Source of the DNA: Breznakibacter sp047600785 | GTDB taxonomy: Bacteria > Bacteroidota > Bacteroidia > Bacteroidales > Marinilabiliaceae | Direction: 5' to 3' | Assembly (NCBI GenBank): GCA_047600785.1 | Contig: JASGKH010000001.1 | Coordinates: 1,178,001-1,242,000, forward strand | Length of the DNA stretch: 64,000 bases | Part shown: positions 28,643 through 36,968 of the stretch, in pieces | Numbering within the stretch: the first letter of the stretch is position 1 | How the letters are laid out: every line of letters starts with the position of its first letter | The notes under the pieces: model-generated | Databases searched by the model: none | Told to the model about the DNA's origin: nothing | Seen by the model: only the letters and a program-made list of their open reading frames with translations | Translations under genes and position numbers: made by a program

Positions 28643-28803
28643 GTTGGCAACAAGTGTAAGAGTCGACACAGCAGACAGATACGATAAAATTAAAATAAGA
28701 AAGGATTTAGCTTTTGACAGGACAGTGCAAATTTGATGGAAATTTATTTTGTTTTTTTCTTCCCACCCACAAAAAGAAGAAATAAACCCCACCCACATTG
28801 CAC
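28643..28803 (+). repeat. Cassette leader repeat, copy 1
   Basis: It begins GTTGGCAACAAGTGTAA (attI- or attC-right-box-like), includes GAAAGGATTTAGCTTTTGAC and GACAGTGCAAATTTGATGG, and is repeated with few changes at 43924-44091 ahead of another defence operon. It contains the 19-base sequence AAATTTATTTTGTTTTTTT at 28740-28758, whose exact reverse complement lies in the trailers. Confidence 0.8.
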
Positions 28804-28861
28804 ACATTGGCAAAGCCCCACAAGCCAACGCTAAAACCAAAACTTTGCCAAAGAGTGCAAT
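28797..28861 (+). repeat. Family A hairpin A1 (5' of hsdR)
   Basis: Outer stem ATTGCAC/GTGCAAT, inner stem TTGGCAAAG/CTTTGCCAA (28807-28815 and 28843-28851), 3-base internal loops (ACA and AGA), and the conserved loop CCAACGCTAAAACCAAA. Stem sequence differs from the other copies but stays complementary. Confidence 0.8.
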
Positions 28862-28862
28862 C

Positions 28863-28896
28863 TTGCCGACACACCCGTACTAATTTGTTACATTTG
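28863..28896 (+). promoter_or_regulatory. Promoter of the hsd-ham operon
   Basis: TACATTTG (28889-28896) matches the -7 consensus TAnnTTTG, with TTG at 28863-28865 as -33 element, 23 bases apart. The -33 element begins two bases after hairpin A1. The hsdR ATG follows 32 bases after the -7 box. Confidence 0.45.
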
Positions 28897-28928
28897 AGCT
28901 TTAATTGATATTTGATAGAAATTAGTAA

Positions 28929-31718
28929 ATGAAAAACGAAAAACTGACAAGGAAAGAAATCATTGACAACCGTCTAAAGCAAGCGGATTGGAATGTTACT
29001 GACCGAACTCAGGTAATTGAGGAATTTGATATTCATTTGACAGTTGTTGAAGAACCGACGACACCTTACACAGGACATCAATACAGCGATTATGTTTTAT
29101 TGGGCAAGGACGGCAAACCGCTTGCAGTGGTTGAAGCCAAAAAGACTTCTGTTGATGCAGCACTTGGACGAGAACAAGCCAAACAATATTGCTACAACAT
29201 TCAATCAACGCAAGGCGGAGAATTACCCTTTTGCTTTTACTCTAACGGACACGATATTTACTTTTGGGACTTAGATAATTATCCACCAAAAAAAGTTTAC
29301 GGTTTTCCGACCCGAGGCGACCTTGAACGCTATGCTTACATACGCAGAGTAAGAAAAACATTAGCCGGAGAACTTATCAATACCAAAATAGCAGGACGAA
29401 ATTATCAGATTGCTTCTATTCGTGCCGTAATGGAAGCTATTGAAAAACGAAAACGCAAATTCTTATTGGTGATGGCAACCGGAACGGGCAAAACAAGAAC
29501 CTGTATTGCTCTGGTGGATACTCTAATGAGAGCAGGTTGGGCAGAGCGGGTTTTATTTCTTGTTGACAGAATTGCCCTGCGTGACCAATCTTTGGAAGCT
29601 TTTAAGGAGCATTTGCCCAACGAACCACGCTGGCCAAGGCAAAGCGAGAAAGAAATTGCCACAGACAGACGGATTTATGTTTCAACTTACCCGACCATGT
29701 TGAACGTAATTCGCAATGAAGAAAAATCTTTAAGTCCGCATTTTTTTGACCTGATTGTGGTGGACGAAAGCCACCGCAGCATTTACAACACCTATCAGGA
29801 AATCCTTGATTACTTCAATACGATTACACTTGGCTTGACAGCAACACCAACAGATGTTATCGACCACAACACTTTTCAATTGTTTGAGTGCGAAGATGGC
29901 GTTCCGACTTTTGCATATTCCTATGATGAAGCGGTAAATCATATTCCGCCATTCCTGAGCAATTTTCAGGTAATGAAAATCAAAACAAAGTTTCAGGATG
30001 AAGGAATAAACAAGCGGACAATTTCACTGGAAGACCAACAGAAATTGATGTTGGAAGGAAAGGAAATTGAAGAAATCAATTATGAAGGAACAGAGATTGA
30101 AAAAAAGGTAATCAACAGGGGTACAAACGCTTTGATAGTCCGTGAATTCATGGAAGAAAGTATCAAAGATGCCAACGGAGTATTGCCAGGAAAAACGATT
30201 TTCTTTTGCATCAGCAAAGCACATGCAAGACGTGTTGAAGAAATATTCGATTCACTTTATCCCGAATACAAAGGCGAATTAGCCAAAGTATTGGTGAGTG
30301 AAGACCCAAGAGTTTACGGCAAAGGCGGGCTGCTTGACCAGTTTGTAAGCAACGACATGCCTCGAATTGCCATTAGTGTGGACATGCTCGACACGGGCAT
30401 TGATGTCCGTGAATTGGTGAATTTAGTTTTTGCAAAACCCGTTTACAGTTACACCAAGTTTTGGCAGATGATAGGCAGAGGAACCCGACTGCTTGAACCT
30501 GAAAAAATAAAACCATGGTGCACGCAAAAAGACAATTTCTTAATCCTTGATTGTTGGGACAATTTTGAATATTTCAAACTAAATCCGAGAGGAAAAGAAT
30601 TAAAATCACAAATTCCATTACCTGTTCGCTTGTTTGGCATTCGGTTAGAAAAAATTGAAGAAGCACAAACACAGAACATTTCGGATATTGTTGCCAAAGA
30701 AGTTCAGAAAATTAGAAAACAGGTTGAAGCACTTCCGAAAAATTCGGTTGTCATCATGGAAGCTAAAAATGAGTTGCAACGATTGGGAGATGAGAACTTT
30801 TGGAACAACCTGACTTATGAAAAGATGGAATTTTTGGAAGCCGTTGTAAAACCGTTACTTCGCACGGTTTCGGATGTGGATTTCAAAGCCATGCGATTTG
30901 AAAAAGACATAGTGGAAGTTTCGTTGGCTCACTTAGCAGGAGAAACTGAAAAATTTGAAACACTAAAAGAAAGCATTATTGAAGAAATTGGCGAACTGCC
31001 TTTAAGCATCAACATTGTGGCAAGAGAACAAGAATTGATTCGACAGGCACAAAGTAATCATTACTGGGCAACTATCAATGAAGACAAGTTTGAAGAACTG
31101 ATTCAGAAACTTTCGCCTTTGATGAAATTCCGTGAAGCAGTAATTCCTTTAGCTCCTGCCAAATTCAATTTGAAAGACATTGTTGCCGAAAAAGAATTTA
31201 TTGAGTTTGGTCCACAATACGAAGCTTTGAGTGTAGCCAAATACCGTGAATTGGTAGAAAAGAAAATTAACGAACTGGTTTCAAGCAGTCCGATTTTACA
31301 AAAAATGAAACAAGGTTTGGAAGTTACACCCGAAGAAGCGGAGCAATTAGCCGAAGAACTGTACAACGAGCATCCGCATATTACCATTGATTTGCTTCGC
31401 AAGGTTTACAATCACCGCAAAGCTGCATTGGTGCAATTCATCAAACACATTTTAGGCATTGAACAATTGGAAACTTTTGCTGAAACCGTTACTAAAGCAT
31501 TTGATGATTTTATTGCCAGGCATAGTTATCTCACAAGCCGACAACTTCAATTTCTCGACTTGCTTAAGAATTTTGTTTTGGAAAAAGGTGATGTGAGCAA
31601 ACGCAACCTGATTGAATCGCCTTTTACTATGCTTCACCCCGAAGGTATCAGAGGAATATTTAATCAAAAAGAGATTGATGAAATTTTAAGTTTAACCGAA
31701 CAAGTATTAGCAGCATAA
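28929..31718 (+). CDS. hsdR: Type I restriction enzyme R subunit
   Basis: 929 residues. The nuclease module has the PD-(D/E)XK signature Asp54 ... Glu69-x-Lys71 (PLAVVEAKKTS). The SF2 motor domain has Walker A ATGTGKT (183-189), Walker B DESH (279-282) and motif VI region QMIGRGTRLL. The C-terminal part resembles the EcoEI R-subunit tail. It translocates DNA and cuts it at a distance when HsdM/HsdS meet an unmethylated site. It is the first gene of cassette 1, followed at 58 bases by the Bro-N gene and then hsdM and hsdS. Confidence 0.94.
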   Translation: MKNEKLTRKEIIDNRLKQADWNVTDRTQVIEEFDIHLTVVEEPTTPYTGHQYSDYVLLGKDGKPLAVVEAKKTSVDAALGREQAKQYCYNIQSTQGGELPFCFYSNGHDIYFWDLDNYPPKKVYGFPTRGDLERYAYIRRVRKTLAGELINTKIAGRNYQIASIRAVMEAIEKRKRKFLLVMATGTGKTRTCIALVDTLMRAGWAERVLFLVDRIALRDQSLEAFKEHLPNEPRWPRQSEKEIATDRRIYVSTYPTMLNVIRNEEKSLSPHFFDLIVVDESHRSIYNTYQEILDYFNTITLGLTATPTDVIDHNTFQLFECEDGVPTFAYSYDEAVNHIPPFLSNFQVMKIKTKFQDEGINKRTISLEDQQKLMLEGKEIEEINYEGTEIEKKVINRGTNALIVREFMEESIKDANGVLPGKTIFFCISKAHARRVEEIFDSLYPEYKGELAKVLVSEDPRVYGKGGLLDQFVSNDMPRIAISVDMLDTGIDVRELVNLVFAKPVYSYTKFWQMIGRGTRLLEPEKIKPWCTQKDNFLILDCWDNFEYFKLNPRGKELKSQIPLPVRLFGIRLEKIEEAQTQNISDIVAKEVQKIRKQVEALPKNSVVIMEAKNELQRLGDENFWNNLTYEKMEFLEAVVKPLLRTVSDVDFKAMRFEKDIVEVSLAHLAGETEKFETLKESIIEEIGELPLSINIVAREQELIRQAQSNHYWATINEDKFEELIQKLSPLMKFREAVIPLAPAKFNLKDIVAEKEFIEFGPQYEALSVAKYRELVEKKINELVSSSPILQKMKQGLEVTPEEAEQLAEELYNEHPHITIDLLRKVYNHRKAALVQFIKHILGIEQLETFAETVTKAFDDFIARHSYLTSRQLQFLDLLKNFVLEKGDVSKRNLIESPFTMLHPEGIRGIFNQKEIDEILSLTEQVLAA

Positions 31719-31728
31719 AAATGAAACC

Positions 31729-31743
31729 GTTACAAATTGTAAC
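31729..31743. promoter_or_regulatory. Palindrome ahead of the Bro-N gene, possible operator
   Basis: GTTACAAATTGTAAC, a perfect 15-base palindrome around a central A, lying between hsdR and the Bro-N gene. It may be a binding site for the Bro-N protein or another regulator. Confidence 0.35.
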
Positions 31744-31776
31744 ATTTTGAATAAGGTATTGAAAAAATAAAATGAG

Positions 31777-32634
31777 ATGAAAAAGCAAAATGAAATAAAG
31801 ATATTTGAGGAACAAAAAGTTAGAACAGTTTGGGATGCAGAACAGGAAAAATGGTATTTCTCGATTATTGATGTAATTGAAATTTTAACAGGCAGTCCGA
31901 GACCCAGAAAATACTGGAACGCTTTAAAAACGAAGCTAAATGCAGAAGGAAGTAAGTTGTCCCATAAATTGGGACAACTGAAAATGCAATCGGCTGATGG
32001 CAAATTTTACCTTACCGATGTAGCAGATACCGAACAGCTTTTTCGCTTAATACAATCAATCCCTTCACCAAAGGCTGAACCATTTAAACTTTGGTTGGCA
32101 CAGGTAGCCACAGAAAGATTGGATGAAATGCAAGACCCTGAACTTAGTATTGACAGAGCACTTGAACAATATATGAAACTGGGGTATTCTGAAAATTGGA
32201 TTAATCAGAGACTGAAAAGTATTGAAATCAGAAAAGAGCTGACAGACGAATGGAAAAAGCATGGATTAAAAGAAGGAGTTCAGTTTGCTACGCTTACTGA
32301 TATTATTACCAAAGCCTGGAGCGATAAAACCACCAAAGAATACAAAATTCTGAAAGGTCTGAAAAAGGAAAACCTACGGGATAACATGACCAATACGGAA
32401 CTCATTCTGAACATGCTTGCCGAAGCATCTACAAAGGACATCTCAGCCGCAACCAATCCGAAAGATTTTGAAGAAAGCAAGAAAGTAGCCAAACAGGGCG
32501 GTAATGTAGCAAAGGTCGCACGCAAAGAACTGGAAGCCAAAACAGGTAAAAATGTAGTTACTTCTCTAAATGCCAAAACAGCATTGCAATTGAATGAGGG
32601 GGACAAGAAAAAACCGAAAAACAAAAAGAAGTAG
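31777..32634 (+). CDS. Bro-N domain protein inside the hsd operon (DinD-like)
   Basis: 285 residues. The N-terminal half is a Bro-N domain (VRTVWDAEQEKWYFSIIDVI, then PRPRKYWNALKTKL, then LTDVADTEQLFRLIQSIPS), a DNA-binding fold found in phage antirepressors and DinD. The C-terminal half is a charged helical region ending in a lysine-rich tail (KKKPKNKKK). The gene abuts hsdM: its stop is followed directly by the hsdM ATG. Such genes accompany type I systems in many Bacteroidota, probably as regulators of restriction (inference). Confidence 0.85.
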   Translation: MKKQNEIKIFEEQKVRTVWDAEQEKWYFSIIDVIEILTGSPRPRKYWNALKTKLNAEGSKLSHKLGQLKMQSADGKFYLTDVADTEQLFRLIQSIPSPKAEPFKLWLAQVATERLDEMQDPELSIDRALEQYMKLGYSENWINQRLKSIEIRKELTDEWKKHGLKEGVQFATLTDIITKAWSDKTTKEYKILKGLKKENLRDNMTNTELILNMLAEASTKDISAATNPKDFEESKKVAKQGGNVAKVARKELEAKTGKNVVTSLNAKTALQLNEGDKKKPKNKKK

Positions 32635-34239
32635 ATGTTACAAAACAATGCACAATTAAAATCGCTTATTGATAAGCTCTGGCAGAACTTTTGGGAAGGT
32701 GGCATTGCCAACCCGTTAACCGCTATTGAGCAAATTACCTATCTTATTTTTATGAAGCGTTTGGACGATTTGGAAGCCAAACGTGAACGGGATGCAGAAT
32801 TTACAGGCGAAAAATATACTTCCCGATTTAAGGGAAAATTTACCATTCCCGGAAGTAAGGAAAGCATTGATAAAAGCGAATTGCGTTGGAGTGTGTTCAA
32901 GCACAGGCCTGCCGATGAAATGCTGCTGCATGTACAAATGAAAGTGTTTCCGTTTCTGAAAGAACTGAATGGAGAAACATCCCCTTTTACTAAACACATG
33001 GTAAATGCCGTGTTCATTATGCCTAAAGCCAGTTTGCTGGTTTCGGCCATCAACATTGTGGAAGACATTTTCAGGGAAATTGAAAAAGATGCTACCGAAG
33101 GTGGCCATGCCTTTCAGGACATACAAGGCGATGTGTATGAAATGCTGTTAAGCGAAATTGCCACAGCAGGCAAAAACGGACAATTCCGCACCCCACGCCA
33201 CATAATAAAACTCATGGCTGAACTGGTTGCCCCGCAATTGGGACAACGCATTGCCGACCCTGCCTGTGGAACAGGCGGTTTCTTATTAGGCTCATACCAA
33301 TACATTCTCACAGATTTGGTAAGGAAAGCCAATGCGAAGAACGGGATTTCTCCCCTCTCCTTGGGAGAGGGGTCGGGGGTGAGGCTTGACGAAGACGGTT
33401 TTGAACGTGCCGCTATTAGTGCGGTGTTAACGCAAAAAGTAAAAACCATTCTCGACCAAAGTTTTACTGGTTATGATATTGACACTACAATGGTGCGTTT
33501 AGGCTTGATGAACCTGATGATGCACGGCATTGACGAACCTAAAATTGACTACAAAGACACGTTGAGCAAAAGCTACAACGAAGACAGCCGGTTCGATGTA
33601 ATCATGGCAAACCCTCCATTTACGGGCAATATTGACAAAGGAGATATAAATGAAGGGCTAAAACTGCCCACCACCAAAACCGAACTACTGTTTGTAGAAC
33701 GTATTTTTAATATGCTGAAAATGGGCGGAACGGCTGCTGTAATTGTGCCCAGCGGAGTAATACAAAATAGTGGTAAAGCATTTGAAACATTGCGGAAACT
33801 GATAATTGAAAAAGCCGAACTGAAAGCCGTGATTGCCGTGCCAAGCGGTGCATTTAAACCTTATGCAGGGGTAAGTACTGCTATTTTGTTATTTACCAAA
33901 GGCGGAGAAACCAACCATGTTTGGTTTTACGATATGCATTCAGACGGCTATAGCTTAGACGATAAGCGAAACAAAATAGCTGAAAGCGACCTGCCCGACA
34001 TTGTGCAACGATACAAAAACAGAGATGTAAAAAAAGACACCGACAGAAAGCTGAAATACTTTATGGTGCCGAAAAGGGAAATTGTAGAAAACAACTACGA
34101 CCTGAACTTAAGCACTTACAAAGAAGAAGTGTATGAAGAGGTAAGCTATGAAAAACCAAATGTGATTTTAAAAAAGTTGTCTGAAATTGAAAAATCAATC
34201 AATAACGGCATCAATGAATTGACAGAATTGGCTAAATGA
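32635..34239 (+). CDS. hsdM: Type I DNA methyltransferase M subunit
   Basis: 534 residues. N-terminal HsdM helical domain (residues 10-150), then an adenine methyltransferase domain with SAM motif DPACGTGGF (208-216) and catalytic NPPF (326-329). With HsdS it methylates adenine and marks self DNA. Odd: residues about 237-251 (ISPLSLGEGSGVR and flanks) are encoded by a GC-rich palindrome (33352-33372) quite unlike the surrounding A/T-rich DNA. This looks like an in-frame insertion of a small repeat between motif I and the catalytic motif. The stop overlaps the hsdS start (ATGA). Confidence 0.94.
   Translation: MLQNNAQLKSLIDKLWQNFWEGGIANPLTAIEQITYLIFMKRLDDLEAKRERDAEFTGEKYTSRFKGKFTIPGSKESIDKSELRWSVFKHRPADEMLLHVQMKVFPFLKELNGETSPFTKHMVNAVFIMPKASLLVSAINIVEDIFREIEKDATEGGHAFQDIQGDVYEMLLSEIATAGKNGQFRTPRHIIKLMAELVAPQLGQRIADPACGTGGFLLGSYQYILTDLVRKANAKNGISPLSLGEGSGVRLDEDGFERAAISAVLTQKVKTILDQSFTGYDIDTTMVRLGLMNLMMHGIDEPKIDYKDTLSKSYNEDSRFDVIMANPPFTGNIDKGDINEGLKLPTTKTELLFVERIFNMLKMGGTAAVIVPSGVIQNSGKAFETLRKLIIEKAELKAVIAVPSGAFKPYAGVSTAILLFTKGGETNHVWFYDMHSDGYSLDDKRNKIAESDLPDIVQRYKNRDVKKDTDRKLKYFMVPKREIVENNYDLNLSTYKEEVYEEVSYEKPNVILKKLSEIEKSINNGINELTELAK
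33350..33385. repeat. GC-rich palindromic repeat inserted in hsdM
   Basis: CCCCTCTCC, TTG, GGAGAGGGG (33352-33360 and 33364-33372) followed by TCGGGGGTGAGG. The composition contrasts with the gene around it, and the repeat is translated as SPLSLGEGSGVR. I recall similar repeats and peptides from many Bacteroidota genomes. Confidence 0.7.
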
Positions 34240-36041
34240 AGAAGTTAAAACTAACAGATATTGCTCCATACTCTGGAAAGAGAGTACAACCATTTGATGG
34301 TGTGAAGCGGTATATGTCAACCGGTGATTTGCAGGGAGATAATCTAAGTTTTGAAGATGTTACCTACGAAACCAAACCATCAAGAGCAGATATTTTAGTT
34401 AGCGAAGGAGATATTTTATTCGCTAAAATGACCAATACAAACAAGGCTTTACAAATAGATAAAGAGCATGATGGAATAATTGTTTCAACAGGATTTTCGG
34501 TTCATAGACCTCTTGAAAATGAAATGTTTGGAGAATATTTTCTTCAATTTTTAAAGCATGACAGTTTTCAAAGACAAAAAAATAAACTTTGCACTGGGGC
34601 AATTCAATCAGCAATATCAAATAGTGGCATTGAAAAAATACTTGTTCCTGTTCCTGATTTTGACGACCAACTCCACATCGCCAACCTCTTAAGCAAAGCT
34701 GAAAACCTCATAGCCCAACGCAAAGAAAGCATTCGCCTGTTGGATGAATTTTTAAAAAGCACATTTTCTGACATTTTTGATAATCCGGTCAAAAATAGGA
34801 AGGGATTTGAAATAGTCCGATTCAAAGAACTTATCACTTTTTTAACAAGCGGAGGTCGAGGATGGGGAGAATATTACTGTGCGATTGGAGAAAGATTTAT
34901 TAGGTCACTTGATGTTCAAATGAATTATATATCTAACGTAGATGCCGCTTTCGTGAATCCACCTAATAACCAAGAGGCAAATAGAACAAAAGTGAGAGAT
35001 TTGGATATTCTATTAACTATTACTGGCTCTAAAATTGGAAGAGTGGCGATGGTACCAATCAATTTTGGCACAGCATACGTAAGTCAGCATGTCGCCATCA
35101 TACGAACTCAAAATGTAAATCCACTCTACTTATCCTACTATTTGAGCGATATAAATTGTGGACAATACTTAATTCAAAAAAGTTTCTATGGACAAACGAA
35201 ACCAGGCTTGAATTTTAAACAAATTGAAAATTTTGAAATAGTTCTCCCCCCAATCGAACTCCAAATCCAATTTGCCCAAATCGTAGAAAAAACAGAAGTC
35301 CTCAAAACACAATACCAACAAAGCCTGCAGGAATTGGAGAATTTGTATGGCAGTTTGAGCCAAAAGGCGTTTAGAGGGGAGTTGATACAAAATAAAGAAG
35401 AAGTTAGAGTTATTGCCTTAAAGCCTGAAATAAATCTTATTCAACATGAACTTACGAAGCAACAAGCTTTTTTAAGAAAGCTGATGTTGGCATCGCATAT
35501 TATTTATGAACTGTGCGATGAACCTACATTTGGGCATACCAAATTAATGAAGCTGCTTTATTTATCTGAACAAGCAGGTGGTATGGCATTACAAACCAAT
35601 TATAAAAAATTTGCAGCAGGCCCTTTTGATGGAAAAACACTTACACTAATTGATTTGGAATATGAAAAAAACGATTGGTTTGCGATAGAGAAAAGAAGTT
35701 ATACAATTAGCGGCCAACAAAGAGAAGCCACTATTTACAAGAAAACGGGAAAATCATTGCTATACAAAAAGCATTATGACAATTATTTTGAACAGGAGTC
35801 CGAAACTATAAACAGGATAATTTCCCTGTTCAAGAAAGAAAAGACACAGACGGCAGAAATAGTGGCAACCCTGTATTTTGCATGGAAAGAATTGATGGCT
35901 GCTAATACAATTATTTCCGAAGATTCCTTAGTGAAAGCCTTTTATCAGTTTCATAAGGAGAAAAAGAAATTTACAGAAGAACAAATTTTGCAAGGCCATA
36001 AATACATGCTGACAAACGAACTCTATCCTCACTCTGCATGA
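34236..36041 (+). CDS. hsdS: Type I specificity subunit fused to a Panacea/DUF4065-like domain
   Basis: 601 residues, about 200 longer than a usual HsdS. Two target-recognition domains (about residues 1-150 and 185-345), each followed by a conserved helical spacer (AENLIAQRKESIRLLDEFLK and LKTQYQQSLQELENLY). From about residue 395 the protein continues into a different domain: LASHIIYELCDEPTFGHTKL, KLLYLSEQAGG, FAAGPFDGKTL. This resembles the DUF4065/SocA (Panacea) fold known from antitoxins. The fusion could guard the restriction system or tie it to a toxin or proteolysis partner (inference). It overlaps hsdM by four bases. Confidence 0.85.
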   Translation: MKKLKLTDIAPYSGKRVQPFDGVKRYMSTGDLQGDNLSFEDVTYETKPSRADILVSEGDILFAKMTNTNKALQIDKEHDGIIVSTGFSVHRPLENEMFGEYFLQFLKHDSFQRQKNKLCTGAIQSAISNSGIEKILVPVPDFDDQLHIANLLSKAENLIAQRKESIRLLDEFLKSTFSDIFDNPVKNRKGFEIVRFKELITFLTSGGRGWGEYYCAIGERFIRSLDVQMNYISNVDAAFVNPPNNQEANRTKVRDLDILLTITGSKIGRVAMVPINFGTAYVSQHVAIIRTQNVNPLYLSYYLSDINCGQYLIQKSFYGQTKPGLNFKQIENFEIVLPPIELQIQFAQIVEKTEVLKTQYQQSLQELENLYGSLSQKAFRGELIQNKEEVRVIALKPEINLIQHELTKQQAFLRKLMLASHIIYELCDEPTFGHTKLMKLLYLSEQAGGMALQTNYKKFAAGPFDGKTLTLIDLEYEKNDWFAIEKRSYTISGQQREATIYKKTGKSLLYKKHYDNYFEQESETINRIISLFKKEKTQTAEIVATLYFAWKELMAANTIISEDSLVKAFYQFHKEKKKFTEEQILQGHKYMLTNELYPHSA

Positions 36042-36056
36042 CAATAATATTTTAAA

Positions 36057-36968
36057 ATGGATTTTAAACCGAGCATAAGCGATAAATTCTTAGACCTCTT
36101 TTACAAAGAGATTGAATGTGATGTGCCTGATACCAATTCAAAACTCAACCTGCATATTCTTAAAATTGAGAACAATCAGTTTTGTTATGAAGAGCTGATA
36201 AAGCAATTGGGAAACCACATGATTCCTTTTGCTTTGTCGAAGAAGGAAATCAAAGAATTTGAAAAAGACCGACGATATTTTGAACTCGTAGAAAAAGCAG
36301 CATCGAAGTTCAGGGATTATAACATCAATGACGGGGAAGCAGGAGAATTACTTCTTTTTTGCTTTTTAGAGGCGCATTTAAAAGCACCTAAAATTCTAAC
36401 GAAATTAGAAATTAAACTTTCATCAAACGATTATGCCAAAGGCTCAGATGGTATTCATTTGCTTGAATTGGCTCCTAAAGACTACCAACTGATTTTTGGC
36501 GAATCAAAGCTTTATCAAGACCTGACAACTTCCTTATCGAAAGCGTTTGAATCAATCCATGATTTTCGGACAAGGAAAAAGAACAACATTTATGATGAAA
36601 TTGGTTTAATCAATTCGCAATTGTGTAAAGAGGCGTTTGATGAAGATTTATACCAGTTCTTAAAGTCTGTTATCATGCCCAAGGCAAGCGACACCGACCC
36701 AATTGTGAAAAACAATGCCTTTGCCATTTTCGCAGGTTTTGAGATTGAGCCAACCGAAGAAGAAAAGCGTTTGAGCAACGATAAATTTTTGGCTTTGGTT
36801 AAAGCACAAATCAAAGCCGAAGTAGAAGGCAAAATGAACCACATTAAAAAGAAGATTGAAGAATACAAGCTTTACAGTTATACATTTTACGTTTATGTTT
36901 TCCCTTTTATGAAACTGGATGAAACAAGAAAAGACATCATTAAAAAAATAACACGAGCAGAAGAATGA
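36057..36968 (+). CDS. hamA: Hachiman defence protein HamA (DUF1837)
   Basis: 303 residues matching the DUF1837 family in size, order and motifs. A nuclease-like core can be read: Glu97 in NDGEAGELLLF, Asp131 in AKGSDGIHLLE and Glu149-x-Lys151 in FGESKLYQ, i.e. a PD-(D/E)XK arrangement. In Hachiman, HamA is the effector nuclease held by the HamB helicase and released on phage DNA damage. The next gene is a HamB-type helicase that overlaps it by four bases, which makes the assignment firm. It follows hsdS by 15 bases, so it is likely in the same transcript. Confidence 0.88.
   Translation: MDFKPSISDKFLDLFYKEIECDVPDTNSKLNLHILKIENNQFCYEELIKQLGNHMIPFALSKKEIKEFEKDRRYFELVEKAASKFRDYNINDGEAGELLLFCFLEAHLKAPKILTKLEIKLSSNDYAKGSDGIHLLELAPKDYQLIFGESKLYQDLTTSLSKAFESIHDFRTRKKNNIYDEIGLINSQLCKEAFDEDLYQFLKSVIMPKASDTDPIVKNNAFAIFAGFEIEPTEEEKRLSNDKFLALVKAQIKAEVEGKMNHIKKKIEEYKLYSYTFYVYVFPFMKLDETRKDIIKKITRAEE

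Noticed and set aside
27410..28660. tRNA gene as integration target of the recombinase
   Set aside because: No cloverleaf-forming sequence or tRNA 3' end was seen at either edge of the island.
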